A stretch of DNA of 64,000 nt, from positions 11,547,556 to 11,611,555 of the forward strand of contig NC_133901.1 in the NCBI RefSeq assembly GCF_964199755.1, given 5' to 3'. How positions within the stretch are numbered: the first letter of the stretch is position 1; every line of letters begins with the position of its first letter. This document shows positions 20,026 through 32,310 of this stretch, piece after piece. The notes below the pieces were generated by a model that did no database searches, had not been told where the DNA came from, and saw only the letters and a list, made by a program, of their open reading frames with translations. Position numbers and translations under genes: made by a program. The DNA comes from Larus michahellis (lineage: Eukaryota > Chordata > Aves > Charadriiformes > Laridae).

Positions 20026-21165
20026 TGCCGGCGGGCGGAGGGGTGCTGCGCGTTTTGCTGTTGCGTCCGGCAGGGGGGCAGGTGCGGGTGTGGTTGCGGC
20101 AGGCGTGTGGGGCTGCGGGGCGCGTGGGAGGCTTGTGGAGGTTTTTTGGGCTGTTGTAGGCTTTTGCCGGCAGGCGGGGGGGTGTTGAGTGTTTTGGTGT
20201 TGCGAGTGGGGTGTTGCAGCAGGCGGGTGGGTGTGTGGGGCTGGAGGGCGCGGGGCGTGTGGGAGTGGTGTGTAAGTATTTTGGGGGGCTGTGTTGGGGC
20301 AGGTGCGGGTGTAGTTGCGGCAGGCGGGCGGGTGTGTGGGGCTGCGGGCCGTGTGGCAGGGGTGTGGAGGTTTTCTGGACTGTTGCGCGTGGCATGTTGG
20401 GTGCTGTAGGCTTTTGGCGGCGGGCGGAGGGGTGTTGAGCGTTTTGGTGTTGCGGGTGGGGGGTTGTGTCGGGGGGGCAGGTGCGTGTGTGGTTGCGGCA
20501 GGCGGGTGGGTGTGTGGGGCTGCAGGGCACGTGGGAGGCTTGTGGAGGTTTTTTGGGTTGTTGGGTGCTGTAGGCTTTTGCCGGCAGGCGGGGGGGCGTT
20601 GAGTGTTTTGGTGTTGCGAGTGGGGTGTTGCGGCAGGCGGGTGGGTGTGCGGGGCTGCGGGGCGTGTAGCAGGGGTGTGGAGGTCTTTTGGGGTGTTGGG
20701 TGCTGTATGATTTTGGCGTCGGGCGGAGCGTCTGGCGAGCGTTGTGGTGTTGCGAGTGGGGTATTGTGGCAGGCGTCGGGGCAGGTGCGCGTGTTGTTGC
20801 GGGAGGAGGGAGGGTGTGTGGGGCTGTAGGGCGTGTGCGGTGCGTGAGTGTGGTGTAAGTACTTAGTGGTGTTGTGTGTGGGGTGTTGTGTTGTGTGAGG
20901 TGCGTGTGTTGTTGGGTGAGGCGTGTGTGTGTGTGTGTGTGTGTAGGGCAGGGTGCGTGTGGTGAGGGGTGTGTATTTTTTGCGGGGTGTTGCGTGTGGG
21001 GTGTTGTTTTGTGTGAGGTGTGTTGTGGGTAGGTGCGTGTGTTGTGCGTGTGTTTGTGTGTGTGTGTGTGGTGTGAGGCGTTGTTGTGGGCGTGGGGGTG
21101 TGTGTGAGTGCGGGAGGGCGGTGTGGGCGGTGGGTGTGGAGAGGGCTGTTGTGGGGCAGAGGGGT
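20026..21165. repeat. Spacer S21, 1140 nt, full A-G with 8-nt deletion in A
   Basis: Shares the A deletion, 'gttgcagcagg' and 'ctggactg' with S18. Confidence 0.87.
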
Positions 21166-21286
21166 GCCTACGGCCATACCACCCTGAGAACGCCCGATCC
21201 CGTCTGATCTCGGAAGCTAAGCAGGGTCGGGCCCGGTTAGTACTTGGATGGGAGAGCGCCTGGGAATAGCGGGTGCTGTAGGCTTT
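21166..21286 (+). rRNA. RNA5S: 5S rRNA, copy 22
   Basis: T35C, C91G and C104G. Here the trimer loses its C36T gene plus the 737-nt spacer. Confidence 0.96.
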
Positions 21287-22016
21287 TGCCGGCGGGCAGA
21301 GGGGTGCTGCGCGTTTTGCTGTTGCGTCCGGCAGGGGGGCAGGTGCGGGTGTGGTTGCGGCAGGCGGGTGGGCGTGTGGGGCTGCGGGGCGCGTGGGAGG
21401 CTTGTGGAGGTTTTTTGGGCTGTTGTAGGCTTTTGCCGGCAGGCGGGGGGGTGTTGAGTGTTTTGGTGTTGCGAGTGGGGTGTTGCGGCAGGCGGGCGGG
21501 TTTGTGGGGCTGCGGGGCGTGTAGCAGGGGTGTGGAGGTCTTTTGGGGTGTTGGGTGCTGTATGATTTTGGCGTCGGGCGGAGCGTCTGGCGAGCGTTGT
21601 GGTGTTGCGAGTGGGGTATTGTGGCAGGCGTCGGGGCAGGTGCGTGTGTTGTTGCGGGAGGAGGGAGGGTGTGTGGGGCTGTAGGGCGTGTGCGGTGCGT
21701 GAGTGTGGTGTAAGTACTTAGTGGTGTTGTGTGTGGGGTGTTGTGTTGTGTGAGGTGCGTGTGTTGTTGGGTGAGGCGTGTGTGTGTGTGTGTGTAGGGC
21801 AGGGTGCGTGTGGTGAGGGGTGTGTATTTTTTGCGGGGTGTTGCGTGTGGGGTGTTGTTTTGTGTGAGGTGTGTTGTGGGTAGGTGCGTGTGTTGTGCGT
21901 GTGTTTGTGTGTGTGTGTGTGGTGTGAGGCGTTGTTGTGGGCGTGGGGGTGTGTGTGAGTGCGGGAGGGCGGTGTGGGCGGTGGGTGTGGAGAGGGCTGT
22001 TGTGGGGCAGAGGGGT
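21287..22016. repeat. Spacer S22, 730 nt, A-B/E-F-G
   Basis: Third B/E fusion spacer; module A has 'gcgggcagagg'. Confidence 0.86.
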
Positions 22017-22137
22017 GCCTACGGCCATACCACCCTGAGAACGCCCGATCTCGTCTGATCTCGGAAGCTAAGCAGGGTCGGGCCCGGTTAGTACTTGGAT
22101 GGGAGACCGCCTGGGAATAGCGGGTGCTGTAGGCTTT
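22017..22137 (+). rRNA. RNA5S: 5S rRNA, copy 23
   Basis: C104G only. Confidence 0.97.
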
Positions 22138-22859
22138 TGCCGGCGGGCGGAGGGGTGCTGCGCGTTTTGCTGTTGCGTCCGGCAGGGGGGCAGGTGCGGG
22201 TGTGGTTGCGGCAGGCGTGTGGGGCTGCGGGGCGCGTGGGAGGCTTGTGGAGGTTTTTTGGGCTGTTGTAGGCTTTTGCCGGCAGGCGGGGGGGCGTTGA
22301 GTGTTTTGGTGTTGCGAGTGGGGTGTTGCGGCAGGCGGGTGGGTGTGCGGGGCTGCGGGGCGTGTAGCAGGGGTGTGGAGGTCTTTTGGGGTGTTGGGTG
22401 CTGTATGATTTTGGCGTCGGGCGGAGCGTCTGGCGAGCGTTGTGGTGTTGCGAGTGGGGTATTGTGGCAGGCGTCGGGGCAGGTGCGCGTGTTGTTGCGG
22501 GAGGAGGGAGGGTGTGTGGGGCTGTAGGGCGTGTGCGGTGCGTGAGTGTGGTGTAAGTACTTAGTGGTGTTGTGTGTGGGGTGTTGTGTTGTGTGAGGTG
22601 CGTGTGTTGTTGGGTGAGGCGTGTGTGTGTGTGTGTGTAGGGCAGGGTGCGTGTGGTGAGGGGTGTGTATTTTTTGCGGGGTGTTGCGTGTGGGGTGTTG
22701 TTTTGTGTGAGGTGTGTTGTGGGTAGGTGCGTGTGTTGTGCGTGTGTTTGTGTGTGTGTGTGTGGTGTGAGGCGTTGTTGTGGGCGTGGGGGTGTGTGTG
22801 AGTGCGGGAGGGCGGTGTGGGCGGTGGGTGTGGAGAGGGCTGTTGTGGGGCAGAGGGGT
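22138..22859. repeat. Spacer S23, 722 nt, A(-8)-E-F-G
   Basis: The deleted form of A joins E with the B-type opening 'ctgttgtaggc'. The only 722-nt spacer here, consistent with an S18-type spacer that lost B to D. Confidence 0.86.
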
Positions 22860-22980
22860 GCCTACGGCCATACCACCCTGAGAACGCCCGATCCCGTCTG
22901 ATCTCGGAAGCTAAGCAGGGTCGGGCCCGGTTAGTACTTGGATGGGAGACCGCCTGGGAATACCGGGTGCTGTAGGCTTT
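22860..22980 (+). rRNA. RNA5S: 5S rRNA, copy 24
   Basis: T35C only, the single copy with this change alone. Confidence 0.97.
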
Positions 22981-24122
22981 TGCCGGCGGGCGGAGGGGTG
23001 CTGCGCGTTTTGCTGTTGCGTCCGGCAGGGGGGCAGGTGCGGGTGTGGTTGCGGTGGGCGTGTGGGGCTGCGGGGCGCGTGGGAGGCTTGTGGAGGTTTT
23101 TTGGGCTGTTGTAGGCTTTTGCCGGCAGGCGGGGGGGTGTTGAGTGTTTTGGTGTTGCGAGTGGGGTGTTGCGGCAGGCGGGTGGGTGTGTGGGGCTGGA
23201 GGGCGCGGGGCGTGTGGGAGTGGTGTGTAAGTATTTTGGGGGGCTGTGTTGGGGCAGGTGCGGGTGTAGTTGCGGCAGGCGGGCGGGTGTGTGGGGCTGC
23301 GGGCCGTGTGGCAGGGGTGTGGGGGTTTTCTGGAGTGTTGCGCGTGGCATGTTGGGTGCTGTAGGCTTTTGGCGGCGGGCGGAGGGGTGTTGAGCGTTTT
23401 GGTGTTGCGGGTGGGGGGTTGTGTCGGGGGGGCAGGTGCGTGTGTGGTTGCGGCAGGCGGGTGGGTGTGTGGGGCTGCAGGGCACGTGGGAGGCTTGTGG
23501 AGGTTTTTTGGGTTGTTGGGTGCTGTAGGCTTTTGCCGGCAGGCGGGGGGGCGTTGAGTGTTTTGGTGTTGTGAGTGGGGTGTTGCGGCAGGCGGGTGGG
23601 TGTGCGGGGCTGCGGGGCGTGTAGCAGGGGTGTGGAGGTCTTTTGGGGTGTTGGGTGCTGTATGATTTTGGCATCGGGCGGAGCGTCTGGCGAGCGTTGT
23701 GGTGTTGCGAGTGGGGTATTGTGGCAGGCGTCGGGGCAGGTGCGCGTGTTGTTGCGGGAGGAGGGAGGGTGTGTGGGGCTGTAGGGCGTGTGCGGTGCGT
23801 GAGTGTGGTGTAAGTACTTAGTGGTGTTGTGTGTGGGGTGTTGTGTTGTGTGAGGTGCGTGTGTTGTTGGGTGAGGCGTGTGTGTGTGTGTGTGTGTGTG
23901 TAGGGCAGGGTGCGTGTGGTGAGGGGTGTGTATTTTTTGCGGGGTGTTGCGTGTGGGGTGTTGTTTTGTGTGAGGTGTGTTGTGGGTAGGTGCGTGTGTT
24001 GTGCGTGTGTTTGTGTGTGTGTGTGTGGTGTGAGGCGTTGTTGTGGGCGTGGGGGTGTGTGTGAGTGCGGGAGGGCGGTGTGGGCGGTGGGTGTGGAGAG
24101 GGCTGTTGTGGGGCAGAGGGGT
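22981..24122. repeat. Spacer S24, 1142 nt, full A-G
   Basis: Module A has 'gcggtgggcgtgtgg' (8-nt loss of a different form). It also has 'gtgtgggggttttctgg' in C, 'gttgtgagtgg' in E and 'ggcatcggg' in F. S29 shares all of these. Confidence 0.87.
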
Positions 24123-24243
24123 GCCTACGGCCATACCACCCTGAGAACGCCCGATCTCGTCTGATCTCGGAAGCTAAGCAGGGTCGGGCCCGGTTAGTAC
24201 TTGGATGGGCGAGCGCCTGGGAATACCGGGTGCTGTAGGCTTT
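24123..24243 (+). rRNA. RNA5S: 5S rRNA, copy 25
   Basis: A88C and C91G (GGGCGAGC). The loop becomes GCGA, still GNRA, but the closing pair is lost. Same as copy 30. Confidence 0.96.
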
Positions 24244-25391
24244 TGCCGGCGGGCGGAGGGGTGCTGCGCGTTTTGCTGTTGCGTCCGGCAGGGGGGCAGG
24301 TGCGGGTGTGGTTGCGGCAGGCGGGTGGGCGTGTGGGGCTGCGGGGCGCGTGGGAGGCTTGTGGAGGTTTTTTGGGCTGTTGTAGGCTTTTGCCGGCAGG
24401 CGGGGGGGTGTTGAGTGTTTTGGTGTTGCGAGTGGGGTGTTGCGGCAGGCGGGTGGGTGTGTGGGGCTGGAGGGCGCGGGGCGTGTGGGAGCGGTGTGTA
24501 AGTATTTTGGGGGGCTGTGTTGGGGCAGGTGCGGGTGTAGTTGCGGCAAGCGGGCGGGTGTGTGGGGCTGCGGGCCGTGTGGCAGGGGTGTGGAGGTTTT
24601 CTGGACTGTTGCGCGTGGCATGTTGGGTGCTGTAGGCTTTTGGCGGCGGGCGGAGGGGTGTTGAGCGTTTTGGTGTTGCGGGTGGGGGGTTGTGTCGGGG
24701 GGGCAGGTGCGTGTGTGGTTGCGGCAGGCGGGTGGGTGTGTGGGGCTGCAGGGCACGTGGGAGGCTTGTGGAGGTTTTTTGGGTTGTTGGGTGCTGTAGG
24801 CTTTTGCCGGCAGGCGGGGGGGCGTTGAGTGTTTTGGTGTTGCGAGTGGGGTGTTGCGGCAGGCGGGTGGGTGTGCGGGGCTGCGGGGCGTGTAGCAGGG
24901 GTGTGGAGGTCTTTTGGGGTGTTGGGTGCTGTATGATTTTGGCGTCGGGCGGAGCGTCTGGCGAGCGTTGTGGTGTTGCGAGTGGGGTATTGTGGCAGGC
25001 GTCGGGGCAGGTGCGCGTGTTGTTGCGGGAGGAGGGAGGGTGTGTGGGGCTGTAGGGCGTGTGCGGTGCGTGAGTGTGGTGTAAGTACTTAGTGGTGTTG
25101 TGTGTGGGGTGTTGTGTTGTGTGAGGTGCGTGTGTTGTTGGGTGAGGCGTGTGTGTGTGTGTGTGTGTGTAGGGCAGGGTGCGTGTGGTGAGGGGTGTGT
25201 ATTTTTTGCGGGGTGTTGCGTGTGGGGTGTTGTTTTGTGTGAGGTGTGTTGTGGGTAGGTGCGTGTGTTGTGCGTGTGTTTGTGTGTGTGTGTGTGGTGT
25301 GAGGCGTTGTTGTGGGCGTGGGGGTGTGTGTGAGTGCGGGAGGGCGGTGTGGGCGGTGGGTGTGGAGAGGGCTGTTGTGGGGCAGAGGGGT
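24244..25391. repeat. Spacer S25, 1148 nt, full A-G
   Basis: Standard full spacer. C ends 'ctggactgttg' as in S18 and S21, whereas its counterpart S30 has 'ctggagtg'. Confidence 0.87.
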
Positions 25392-25512
25392 GCCTACGGC
25401 CATACCACCCTGAGAACGCCCGATCTCGTCTGATCTCGGAAGCTAAGCAGGGTCGGGCCCGGTTAGTACTTGGATGGGAGAGCGCCTGGGAATACCGGGT
25501 GCTGTAGGCTTT
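25392..25512 (+). rRNA. RNA5S: 5S rRNA, copy 26
   Basis: C91G only. Confidence 0.97.
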
Positions 25513-26255
25513 TGCCGGCGGGCGGAGGGGTGCTGCGCGTTTTGCTGTTGCGTCCAGCAGGGGGGCAGGTGCGTGTGTGGTTGCGGCAGGTGGGTGGGTG
25601 TGTGGGGCTGCAGGGCACGTGGGAGGCTTGTGGAGGTTTTTTGGGTTGTTGGGTGCTGTAGGCTTTTGCCGGCAGGCGGGGGGGCGTTGAGTGTTTTGGT
25701 GTTGCGAGTGGGGTGTTGCGGCAGGCGGGTGGGTGTGCGGGGCTGCGGGGCGTGTAGCAGGGGTGTGGAGGTCTTTTGGGGTGTTGGGTGCTGTATGATT
25801 TTGGCGTCGGGCGGAGCGTCTGGCGAGCGTTGTGGTGTTGCGAGTGGGGTATTGTGGCAGGCGTCGGGGCAGGTGCGCGTGTTGTTGCGGGAGGAGGGAG
25901 GGTGTGTGGGGCTGTAGGGCGTGTGCGGTGCGTGAGTGTGGTGTAAGTACTTAGTGGTGTTGTGTGTGGGGTGTTGTGTTGTGTGAGGTGCGTGTGTTGT
26001 TGGGTGAGGCGTGTGTGTGTGTGTGTGTGTGTGTAGGGCAGGGTGCGTGTGGTGAGGGGTGTGTATTTTTTGCGGGGTGTTGCGTGTGGGGTGTTGTTTT
26101 GTGTGAGGTGTGTTGTGGGTAGGTGCGTGTGTTGTGCGTGTGTTTGTGTGTGTGTGTGTGGTGTGAGGCGTTGTTGTGGGCGTGGGGGTGTGTGTGAGTG
26201 CGGGAGGGCGGTGTGGGCGGTGGGTGTGGAGAGGGCTGTTGTGGGGCAGAGGGGT
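25513..26255. repeat. Spacer S26, 743 nt, A/D-E-F-G
   Basis: 6 nt longer than the usual 737-nt form through a longer first GT tract. Has 'gcgtccagcagg', where S31 has 'gcgtacggcagg'. Confidence 0.87.
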
Positions 26256-26376
26256 GCCTACGGCCATACCACCCTGAGAACGCCCGATCTCGTCTGATCT
26301 CAGAAGCTAAGCAGGGTCGGGCCCGGTTAGTACTTGGATGGGAGACCGCCTGGGAATACCGGGTGCTGTAGGCTTT
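26256..26376 (+). rRNA. RNA5S: 5S rRNA, copy 27
   Basis: G47A only (CpG to CpA, GATCTCAGAAG). Confidence 0.97.
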
Positions 26377-27524
26377 TGCCGGCGGGCGGAGGGGTGCTGC
26401 GCGTTTTGCTGTTGCGTCCGGCAGGGGGGCAGGTGCGGGTGTGGTTGCGGCAGGCGGGTGGGCGTGTGGGGCTGCGGGGCGCGTGGGAGGCTTGTGGAGG
26501 TTTTTTGGGCTGTTTTAGGCTTTTGCCGGCAGGCGGGGGGGCGTTGAGTGTTTTGGTGTTGCGAGTGGGGTGTTGCGGCAGGCGGGTGGGTGTGTGGGGC
26601 TGGAGGGCGCGGGGCGTGTGGGAGTGGTGTGTAAGTATTTTGGGAGGCTGTGTTGGGGCAGGTGCGGGTGTAGTTGCGGCAAGCGGGCGGGTGTGTGGGG
26701 CTGCGGGCCGTGTGGCAGGGGTGTGGAGGTTTTCTGGAGTGTTGCGCGTGGCATGTTGGGTGCTGTAGGCTTTTGGCGGCGGGCGGAGGGGTGTTGAGCG
26801 TTTTGGTGTTGCGGGTGGGGGGTTGTGTCGGGGGGGCAGGTGCGTGTGTGGTTGCGGCAGGCGGGTGGGTGTGTGGGGCTGCAGGGCACGTGGGAGGCTT
26901 GTGGAGGTTTTTTGGGTTGTTGGGTGCTGTAGGCTTTTGCCGGCAGGCGGGGGGGCGTTGAGTGTTTTGGTGTTGCGAGTGGGGTGTTGCGGCAGGCGGG
27001 TGGGTGTGCGGGGCTGCGGGGCGTGTAGCAGGGGTGTGGAGGTCTTTTGGGGTGTTGGGTGCTGTATGATTTTGGCGTCGGGCGGAGCGTCTGGCGAGCG
27101 TTGTGGTGTTGCGAGTGGGGTATTGTGGCAGGCGTCGGGGCAGGTGCGCGTGTTGTTGCGGGAGGAGGGAGGGTGTGTGGGGCTGTAGGGCGTGTGCGGT
27201 GCGTGAGTGTGGTGTAAGTACTTAGTGTTGTTGTGTGTGGGGTGTTGTGTTGTGTGAGGTGCGTGTGTTGTTGGGTGAGGCGTGTGTGTGTGTGTGTGTG
27301 TGTAGGGCAGGGTGCGTGTGGTGAGGGGTGTGTATTTTTTGCGGGGTGTTGCGTGTGGGGTGTTGTTTTGTGTGAGGTGTGTTGTGGGTAGGTGCGTGTG
27401 TTGTGCGTGTGTTTGTGTGTGTGTGTGTGGTGTGAGGCGTTGTTGTGGGCGTGGGGGTGTGTGTGAGTGCGGGAGGGCGGTGTGGGCGGTGGGTGTGGAG
27501 AGGGCTGTTGTGGGGCAGAGGGGT
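26377..27524. repeat. Spacer S27, 1148 nt, full A-G
   Basis: B opens 'ctgttttaggc', B/C has 'ttttgggaggctg', and the F/G junction has 'cttagtgttgttg'. S32 shares all of these. Confidence 0.87.
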
Positions 27525-27645
27525 GCCTACGGCCATACCACCCTGAGAACGCCCGATCTCGTCTGATCTCGGAAGCTAAGCAGGGTCGGGCCCGGTTAGT
27601 ACTTGGATGGGAGACCGCCTGGGAATAGCGGGTGCTGTAGGCTTT
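27525..27645 (+). rRNA. RNA5S: 5S rRNA, copy 28
   Basis: C104G only. Confidence 0.97.
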
Positions 27646-28793
27646 TGCCGGCGGGCGGAGGGGTGCTGCGCGTTTTGCTGTTGCGTCCGGCAGGGGGGCA
27701 GGTGCGGGTGTGGTTGCGGCAGGCGGGTGGGCGTGTGGGGCTGCGGGGCGCGTGGGAGGCTTGTGGAGGTTTTTTGGGCTGTTGTAGGCTTTTGCCGGCA
27801 GGCGGGGGGGCGTTGAGTGTTTTGGTGTTGCGAGTGGGGTGTTGCGGCAGGCGGGTGGGTGTGTGGGGCTGGAGGGCGCGGGGCGTGTGGGAGTGGTGTG
27901 TAAGTATTTTGGGAGGCTGTGTTGGGGCAGGTGCGGGTGTAGTTGCGGCAAGCGGGCGGGTGTGTGGGGCTGCGGGCCGTGTGGCAGGGGTGTGGAGGTT
28001 TTCTGGAGTGTTGCGCGTGGCATGTTGGGTGCTGTAGGCTTTTGGCGGCGGGCGGAGGGGTGTTGAGCGTTTTGGTGTTGCGGGTGGGGGGTTGTGTCGG
28101 GGGGGCAGGTGCGTGTGTGGTTGCGGCAGGCGGGTGGGTGTGTGGGGCTGCAGGGCACGTGGGAGGCTTGTGGAGGTTTTTTGGGTTGTTGGGTGCTGTA
28201 GGCTTTTGCCGGCAGGCGGGGGGGCGTTGAGTGTTTTGGTGTTGCGAGTGGGGTGTTGCGGCAGGCGGGTGGGTGTGCGGGGCTGCGGGGCGTGTAGCAG
28301 GGGTGTGGAGGTCTTTTGGGGTGTTGGGTGCTGTATGATTTTGGCGTCGGGCGGAGCGTCTGGCGAGCGTTGTGGTGTTGCGAGTGGGGTATTGTGGCAG
28401 GCGTCGGGGCAGGTGCGCGTGTTGTTGCGGGAGGAGGGAGGGTGTGTGGGGCTGTAGGGCGTGTGCGGTGCGTGAGTGTGGTGTAAGTACTTAGTGGTGT
28501 TGTGTGTGGGGTGTTGTGTTGTGTGAGGTGCGTGTGTTGTTGGGTGAGGCGTGTGTGTGTGTGTGTGTGTGTAGGGCAGGGTGCGTGTGGTGAGGGGTGT
28601 GTATTTTTTGCGGGGTGTTGCGTGTGGGGTGTTGTTTTGTGTGAGGTGTGTTGTGGGTAGGTGCGTGTGTTGTGCGTGTGTTTGTGTGTGTGTGTGTGGT
28701 GTGAGGCGTTGTTGTGGGCGTGGGGGTGTGTGTGAGTGCGGGAGGGCGGTGTGGGCGGTGGGTGTGGAGAGGGCTGTTGTGGGGCAGAGGGGT
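27646..28793. repeat. Spacer S28, 1148 nt, full A-G
   Basis: 'ttttgggaggctg' at B/C as in S27; B has an E-like 'ggggcgttgag'. Confidence 0.87.
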
Positions 28794-28914
28794 GCCTACG
28801 GCCATACCACCCTGAGAACGCCCGATCTTGTCTGATCTCGGAAGCTAAGCAGGGTCGGGCCCGGTTAGTACTTGGATGGGAGAGCGCCTGGGAATACCGG
28901 GTGCTGTAGGCTTT
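28794..28914 (+). rRNA. RNA5S: 5S rRNA, copy 29
   Basis: C36T and C91G, unique combination. It differs from copy 24 although the flanking spacers match, so the duplicated block begins or ends near this gene. Confidence 0.96.
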
Positions 28915-30056
28915 TGCCGGCGGGCGGAGGGGTGCTGCGCGTTTTGCTGTTGCGTCCGGCAGGGGGGCAGGTGCGGGTGTGGTTGCGGTGGGCGTGTGGG
29001 GCTGCGGGGCGCGTGGGAGGCTTGTGGAGGTTTTTTGGGCTGTTGTAGGCTTTTGCCGGCAGGCGGGGGGGTGTTGAGTGTTTTGGTGTTGCGAGTGGGG
29101 TGTTGCGGCAGGCGGGTGGGTGTGTGGGGCTGGAGGGCGCGGGGCGTGTGGGAGTGGTGTGTAAGTATTTTGGGGGGCTGTGTTGGGGCAGGTGCGGGTG
29201 TAGTTGCGGCAGGCGGGCGGGTGTGTGGGGCTGCGGGCCGTGTGGCAGGGGTGTGGGGGTTTTCTGGAGTGTTGCGCGTGGCATGTTGGGTGCTGTAGGC
29301 TTTTGGCGGCGGGCGGAGGGGTGTTGAGCGTTTTGGTGTTGCGGGTGGGGGGTTGTGTCGGGGGGGCAGGTGCGTGTGTGGTTGCGGCAGGCGGGTGGGT
29401 GTGTGGGGCTGCAGGGCACGTGGGAGGCTTGTGGAGGTTTTTTGGGTTGTTGGGTGCTGTAGGCTTTTGCCGGCAGGCGGGGGGGCGTTGAGTGTTTTGG
29501 TGTTGTGAGTGGGGTGTTGCGGCAGGCGGGTGGGTGTGCGGGGCTGCGGGGCGTGTAGCAGGGGTGTGGAGGTCTTTTGGGGTGTTGGGTGCTGTATGAT
29601 TTTGGCATCGGGCGGAGCGTCTGGCGAGCGTTGTGGTGTTGCGAGTGGGGTATTGTGGCAGGCGTCGGGGCAGGTGCGCGTGTTGTTGCGGGAGGAGGGA
29701 GGGTGTGTGGGGCTGTAGGGCGTGTGCGGTGCGTGAGTGTGGTGTAAGTACTTAGTGGTGTTGTGTGTGGGGTGTTGTGTTGTGTGAGGTGCGTGTGTTG
29801 TTGGGTGAGGCGTGTGTGTGTGTGTGTGTGTGTGTAGGGCAGGGTGCGTGTGGTGAGGGGTGTGTATTTTTTGCGGGGTGTTGCGTGTGGGGTGTTGTTT
29901 TGTGTGAGGTGTGTTGTGGGTAGGTGCGTGTGTTGTGCGTGTGTTTGTGTGTGTGTGTGTGGTGTGAGGCGTTGTTGTGGGCGTGGGGGTGTGTGTGAGT
30001 GCGGGAGGGCGGTGTGGGCGGTGGGTGTGGAGAGGGCTGTTGTGGGGCAGAGGGGT
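28915..30056. repeat. Spacer S29, 1142 nt, full A-G
   Basis: Counterpart of S24 at +5934, sharing its private variants. Confidence 0.87.
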
Positions 30057-30177
30057 GCCTACGGCCATACCACCCTGAGAACGCCCGATCTCGTCTGATC
30101 TCGGAAGCTAAGCAGGGTCGGGCCCGGTTAGTACTTGGATGGGCGAGCGCCTGGGAATACCGGGTGCTGTAGGCTTT
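30057..30177 (+). rRNA. RNA5S: 5S rRNA, copy 30
   Basis: A88C and C91G; counterpart of copy 25. Confidence 0.96.
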
Positions 30178-31325
30178 TGCCGGCGGGCGGAGGGGTGCTG
30201 CGCGTTTTGCTGTTGCGTCCGGCAGGGGGGCAGGTGCGGGTGTGGTTGCGGCAGGCGGGTGGGCGTGTGGGGCTGCGGGGCGCGTGGGAGGCTTGTGGAG
30301 GTTTTTTGGGCTGTTGTAGGCTTTTGCCGGCAGGCGGGGGGGTGTTGAGTGTTTTGGTGTTGCGAGTGGGGTGTTGCGGCAGGCGGGTGGGTGTGTGGGG
30401 CTGGAGGGCGCGGGGCGTGTGGGAGCGGTGTGTAAGTATTTTGGGGGGCTGTGTTGGGGCAGGTGCGGGTGTAGTTGCGGCAAGCGGGCGGGTGTGTGGG
30501 GCTGCGGGCCGTGTGGCAGGGGTGTGGAGGTTTTCTGGAGTGTTGCGCGTGGCATGTTGGGTGCTGTAGGCTTTTGGCGGCGGGCGGAGGGGTGTTGAGC
30601 GTTTTGGTGTTGCGGGTGGGGGGTTGTGTCGGGGGGGCAGGTGCGTGTGTGGTTGCGGCAGGCGGGTGGGTGTGTGGGGCTGCAGGGCACGTGGGAGGCT
30701 TGTGGAGGTTTTTTGGGTTGTTGGGTGCTGTAGGCTTTTGCCGGCAGGCGGGGGGGCGTTGAGTGTTTTGGTGTTGCGAGTGGGGTGTTGCGGCAGGCGG
30801 GTGGGTGTGCGGGGCTGCGGGGCGTGTAGCAGGGGTGTGGAGGTCTTTTGGGGTGTTGGGTGCTGTATGATTTTGGCGTCGGGCGGAGCGTCTGGCGAGC
30901 GTTGTGGTGTTGCGAGTGGGGTATTGTGGCAGGCGTCGGGGCAGGTGCGCGTGTTGTTGCGGGAGGAGGGAGGGTGTGTGGGGCTGTAGGGCGTGTGCGG
31001 TGCGTGAGTGTGGTGTAAGTACTTAGTGGTGTTGTGTGTGGGGTGTTGTGTTGTGTGAGGTGCGTGTGTTGTTGGGTGAGGCGTGTGTGTGTGTGTGTGT
31101 GTGTAGGGCAGGGTGCGTGTGGTGAGGGGTGTGTATTTTTTGCGGGGTGTTGCGTGTGGGGTGTTGTTTTGTGTGAGGTGTGTTGTGGGTAGGTGCGTGT
31201 GTTGTGCGTGTGTTTGTGTGTGTGTGTGTGGTGTGAGGCGTTGTTGTGGGCGTGGGGGTGTGTGTGAGTGCGGGAGGGCGGTGTGGGCGGTGGGTGTGGA
31301 GAGGGCTGTTGTGGGGCAGAGGGGT
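30178..31325. repeat. Spacer S30, 1148 nt, full A-G
   Basis: Counterpart of S25 with one visible difference at the end of C. Confidence 0.87.
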
Positions 31326-31446
31326 GCCTACGGCCATACCACCCTGAGAACGCCCGATCTCGTCTGATCTCGGAAGCTAAGCAGGGTCGGGCCCGGTTAG
31401 TACTTGGATGGGAGAGCGCCTGGGAATACCGGGTGCTGTAGGCTTT
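31326..31446 (+). rRNA. RNA5S: 5S rRNA, copy 31
   Basis: C91G only; counterpart of copy 26. Confidence 0.97.
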
Positions 31447-32189
31447 TGCCGGCGGGCGGAGGGGTGCTGCGCGTTTTGCTGTTGCGTACGGCAGGGGGGC
31501 AGGTGCGTGTGTGGTTGCGGCAGGTGGGTGGGTGTGTGGGGCTGCAGGGCACGTGGGAGGCTTGTGGAGGTTTTTTGGGTTGTTGGGTGCTGTAGGCTTT
31601 TGCCGGCAGGCGGGGGGGCGTTGAGTGTTTTGGTGTTGCGAGTGGGGTGTTGCGGCAGGCGGGTGGGTGTGCGGGGCTGCGGGGCGTGTAGCAGGGGTGT
31701 GGAGGTCTTTTGGGGTGTTGGGTGCTGTATGATTTTGGCGTCGGGCGGAGCGTCTGGCGAGCGTTGTGGTGTTGCGAGTGGGGTATTGTGGCAGGCGTCG
31801 GGGCAGGTGCGCGTGTTGTTGCGGGAGGAGGGAGGGTGTGTGGGGCTGTAGGGCGTGTGCGGTGCGTGAGTGTGGTGTAAGTACTTAGTGGTGTTGTGTG
31901 TGGGGTGTTGTGTTGTGTGAGGTGCGTGTGTTGTTGGGTGAGGCGTGTGTGTGTGTGTGTGTGTGTGTAGGGCAGGGTGCGTGTGGTGAGGGGTGTGTAT
32001 TTTTTGCGGGGTGTTGCGTGTGGGGTGTTGTTTTGTGTGAGGTGTGTTGTGGGTAGGTGCGTGTGTTGTGCGTGTGTTTGTGTGTGTGTGTGTGGTGTGA
32101 GGCGTTGTTGTGGGCGTGGGGGTGTGTGTGAGTGCGGGAGGGCGGTGTGGGCGGTGGGTGTGGAGAGGGCTGTTGTGGGGCAGAGGGGT
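31447..32189. repeat. Spacer S31, 743 nt, A/D-E-F-G
   Basis: Counterpart of S26, same long GT tract. Confidence 0.87.
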
Positions 32190-32310
32190 GCCTACGGCCA
32201 TACCACCCTGAGAACGCCCGATCTCGTCTGATCTCAGAAGCTAAGCAGGGTCGGGCCCGGTTAGTACTTGGATGGGAGACCGCCTGGGAATACCGGGTGC
32301 TGTAGGCTTT
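32190..32310 (+). rRNA. RNA5S: 5S rRNA, copy 32
   Basis: G47A only; counterpart of copy 27. Confidence 0.97.

Larger units (their letters stand above)
15226..21165 (+). repeat. Higher-order repeat, 2970 bp x 2 (three genes each)
   Basis: Units of 858, 851 and 1261 bp at 15226-18195 and 18196-21165. Spacer-private variants match; the middle genes differ by C104G. Confidence 0.9.
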
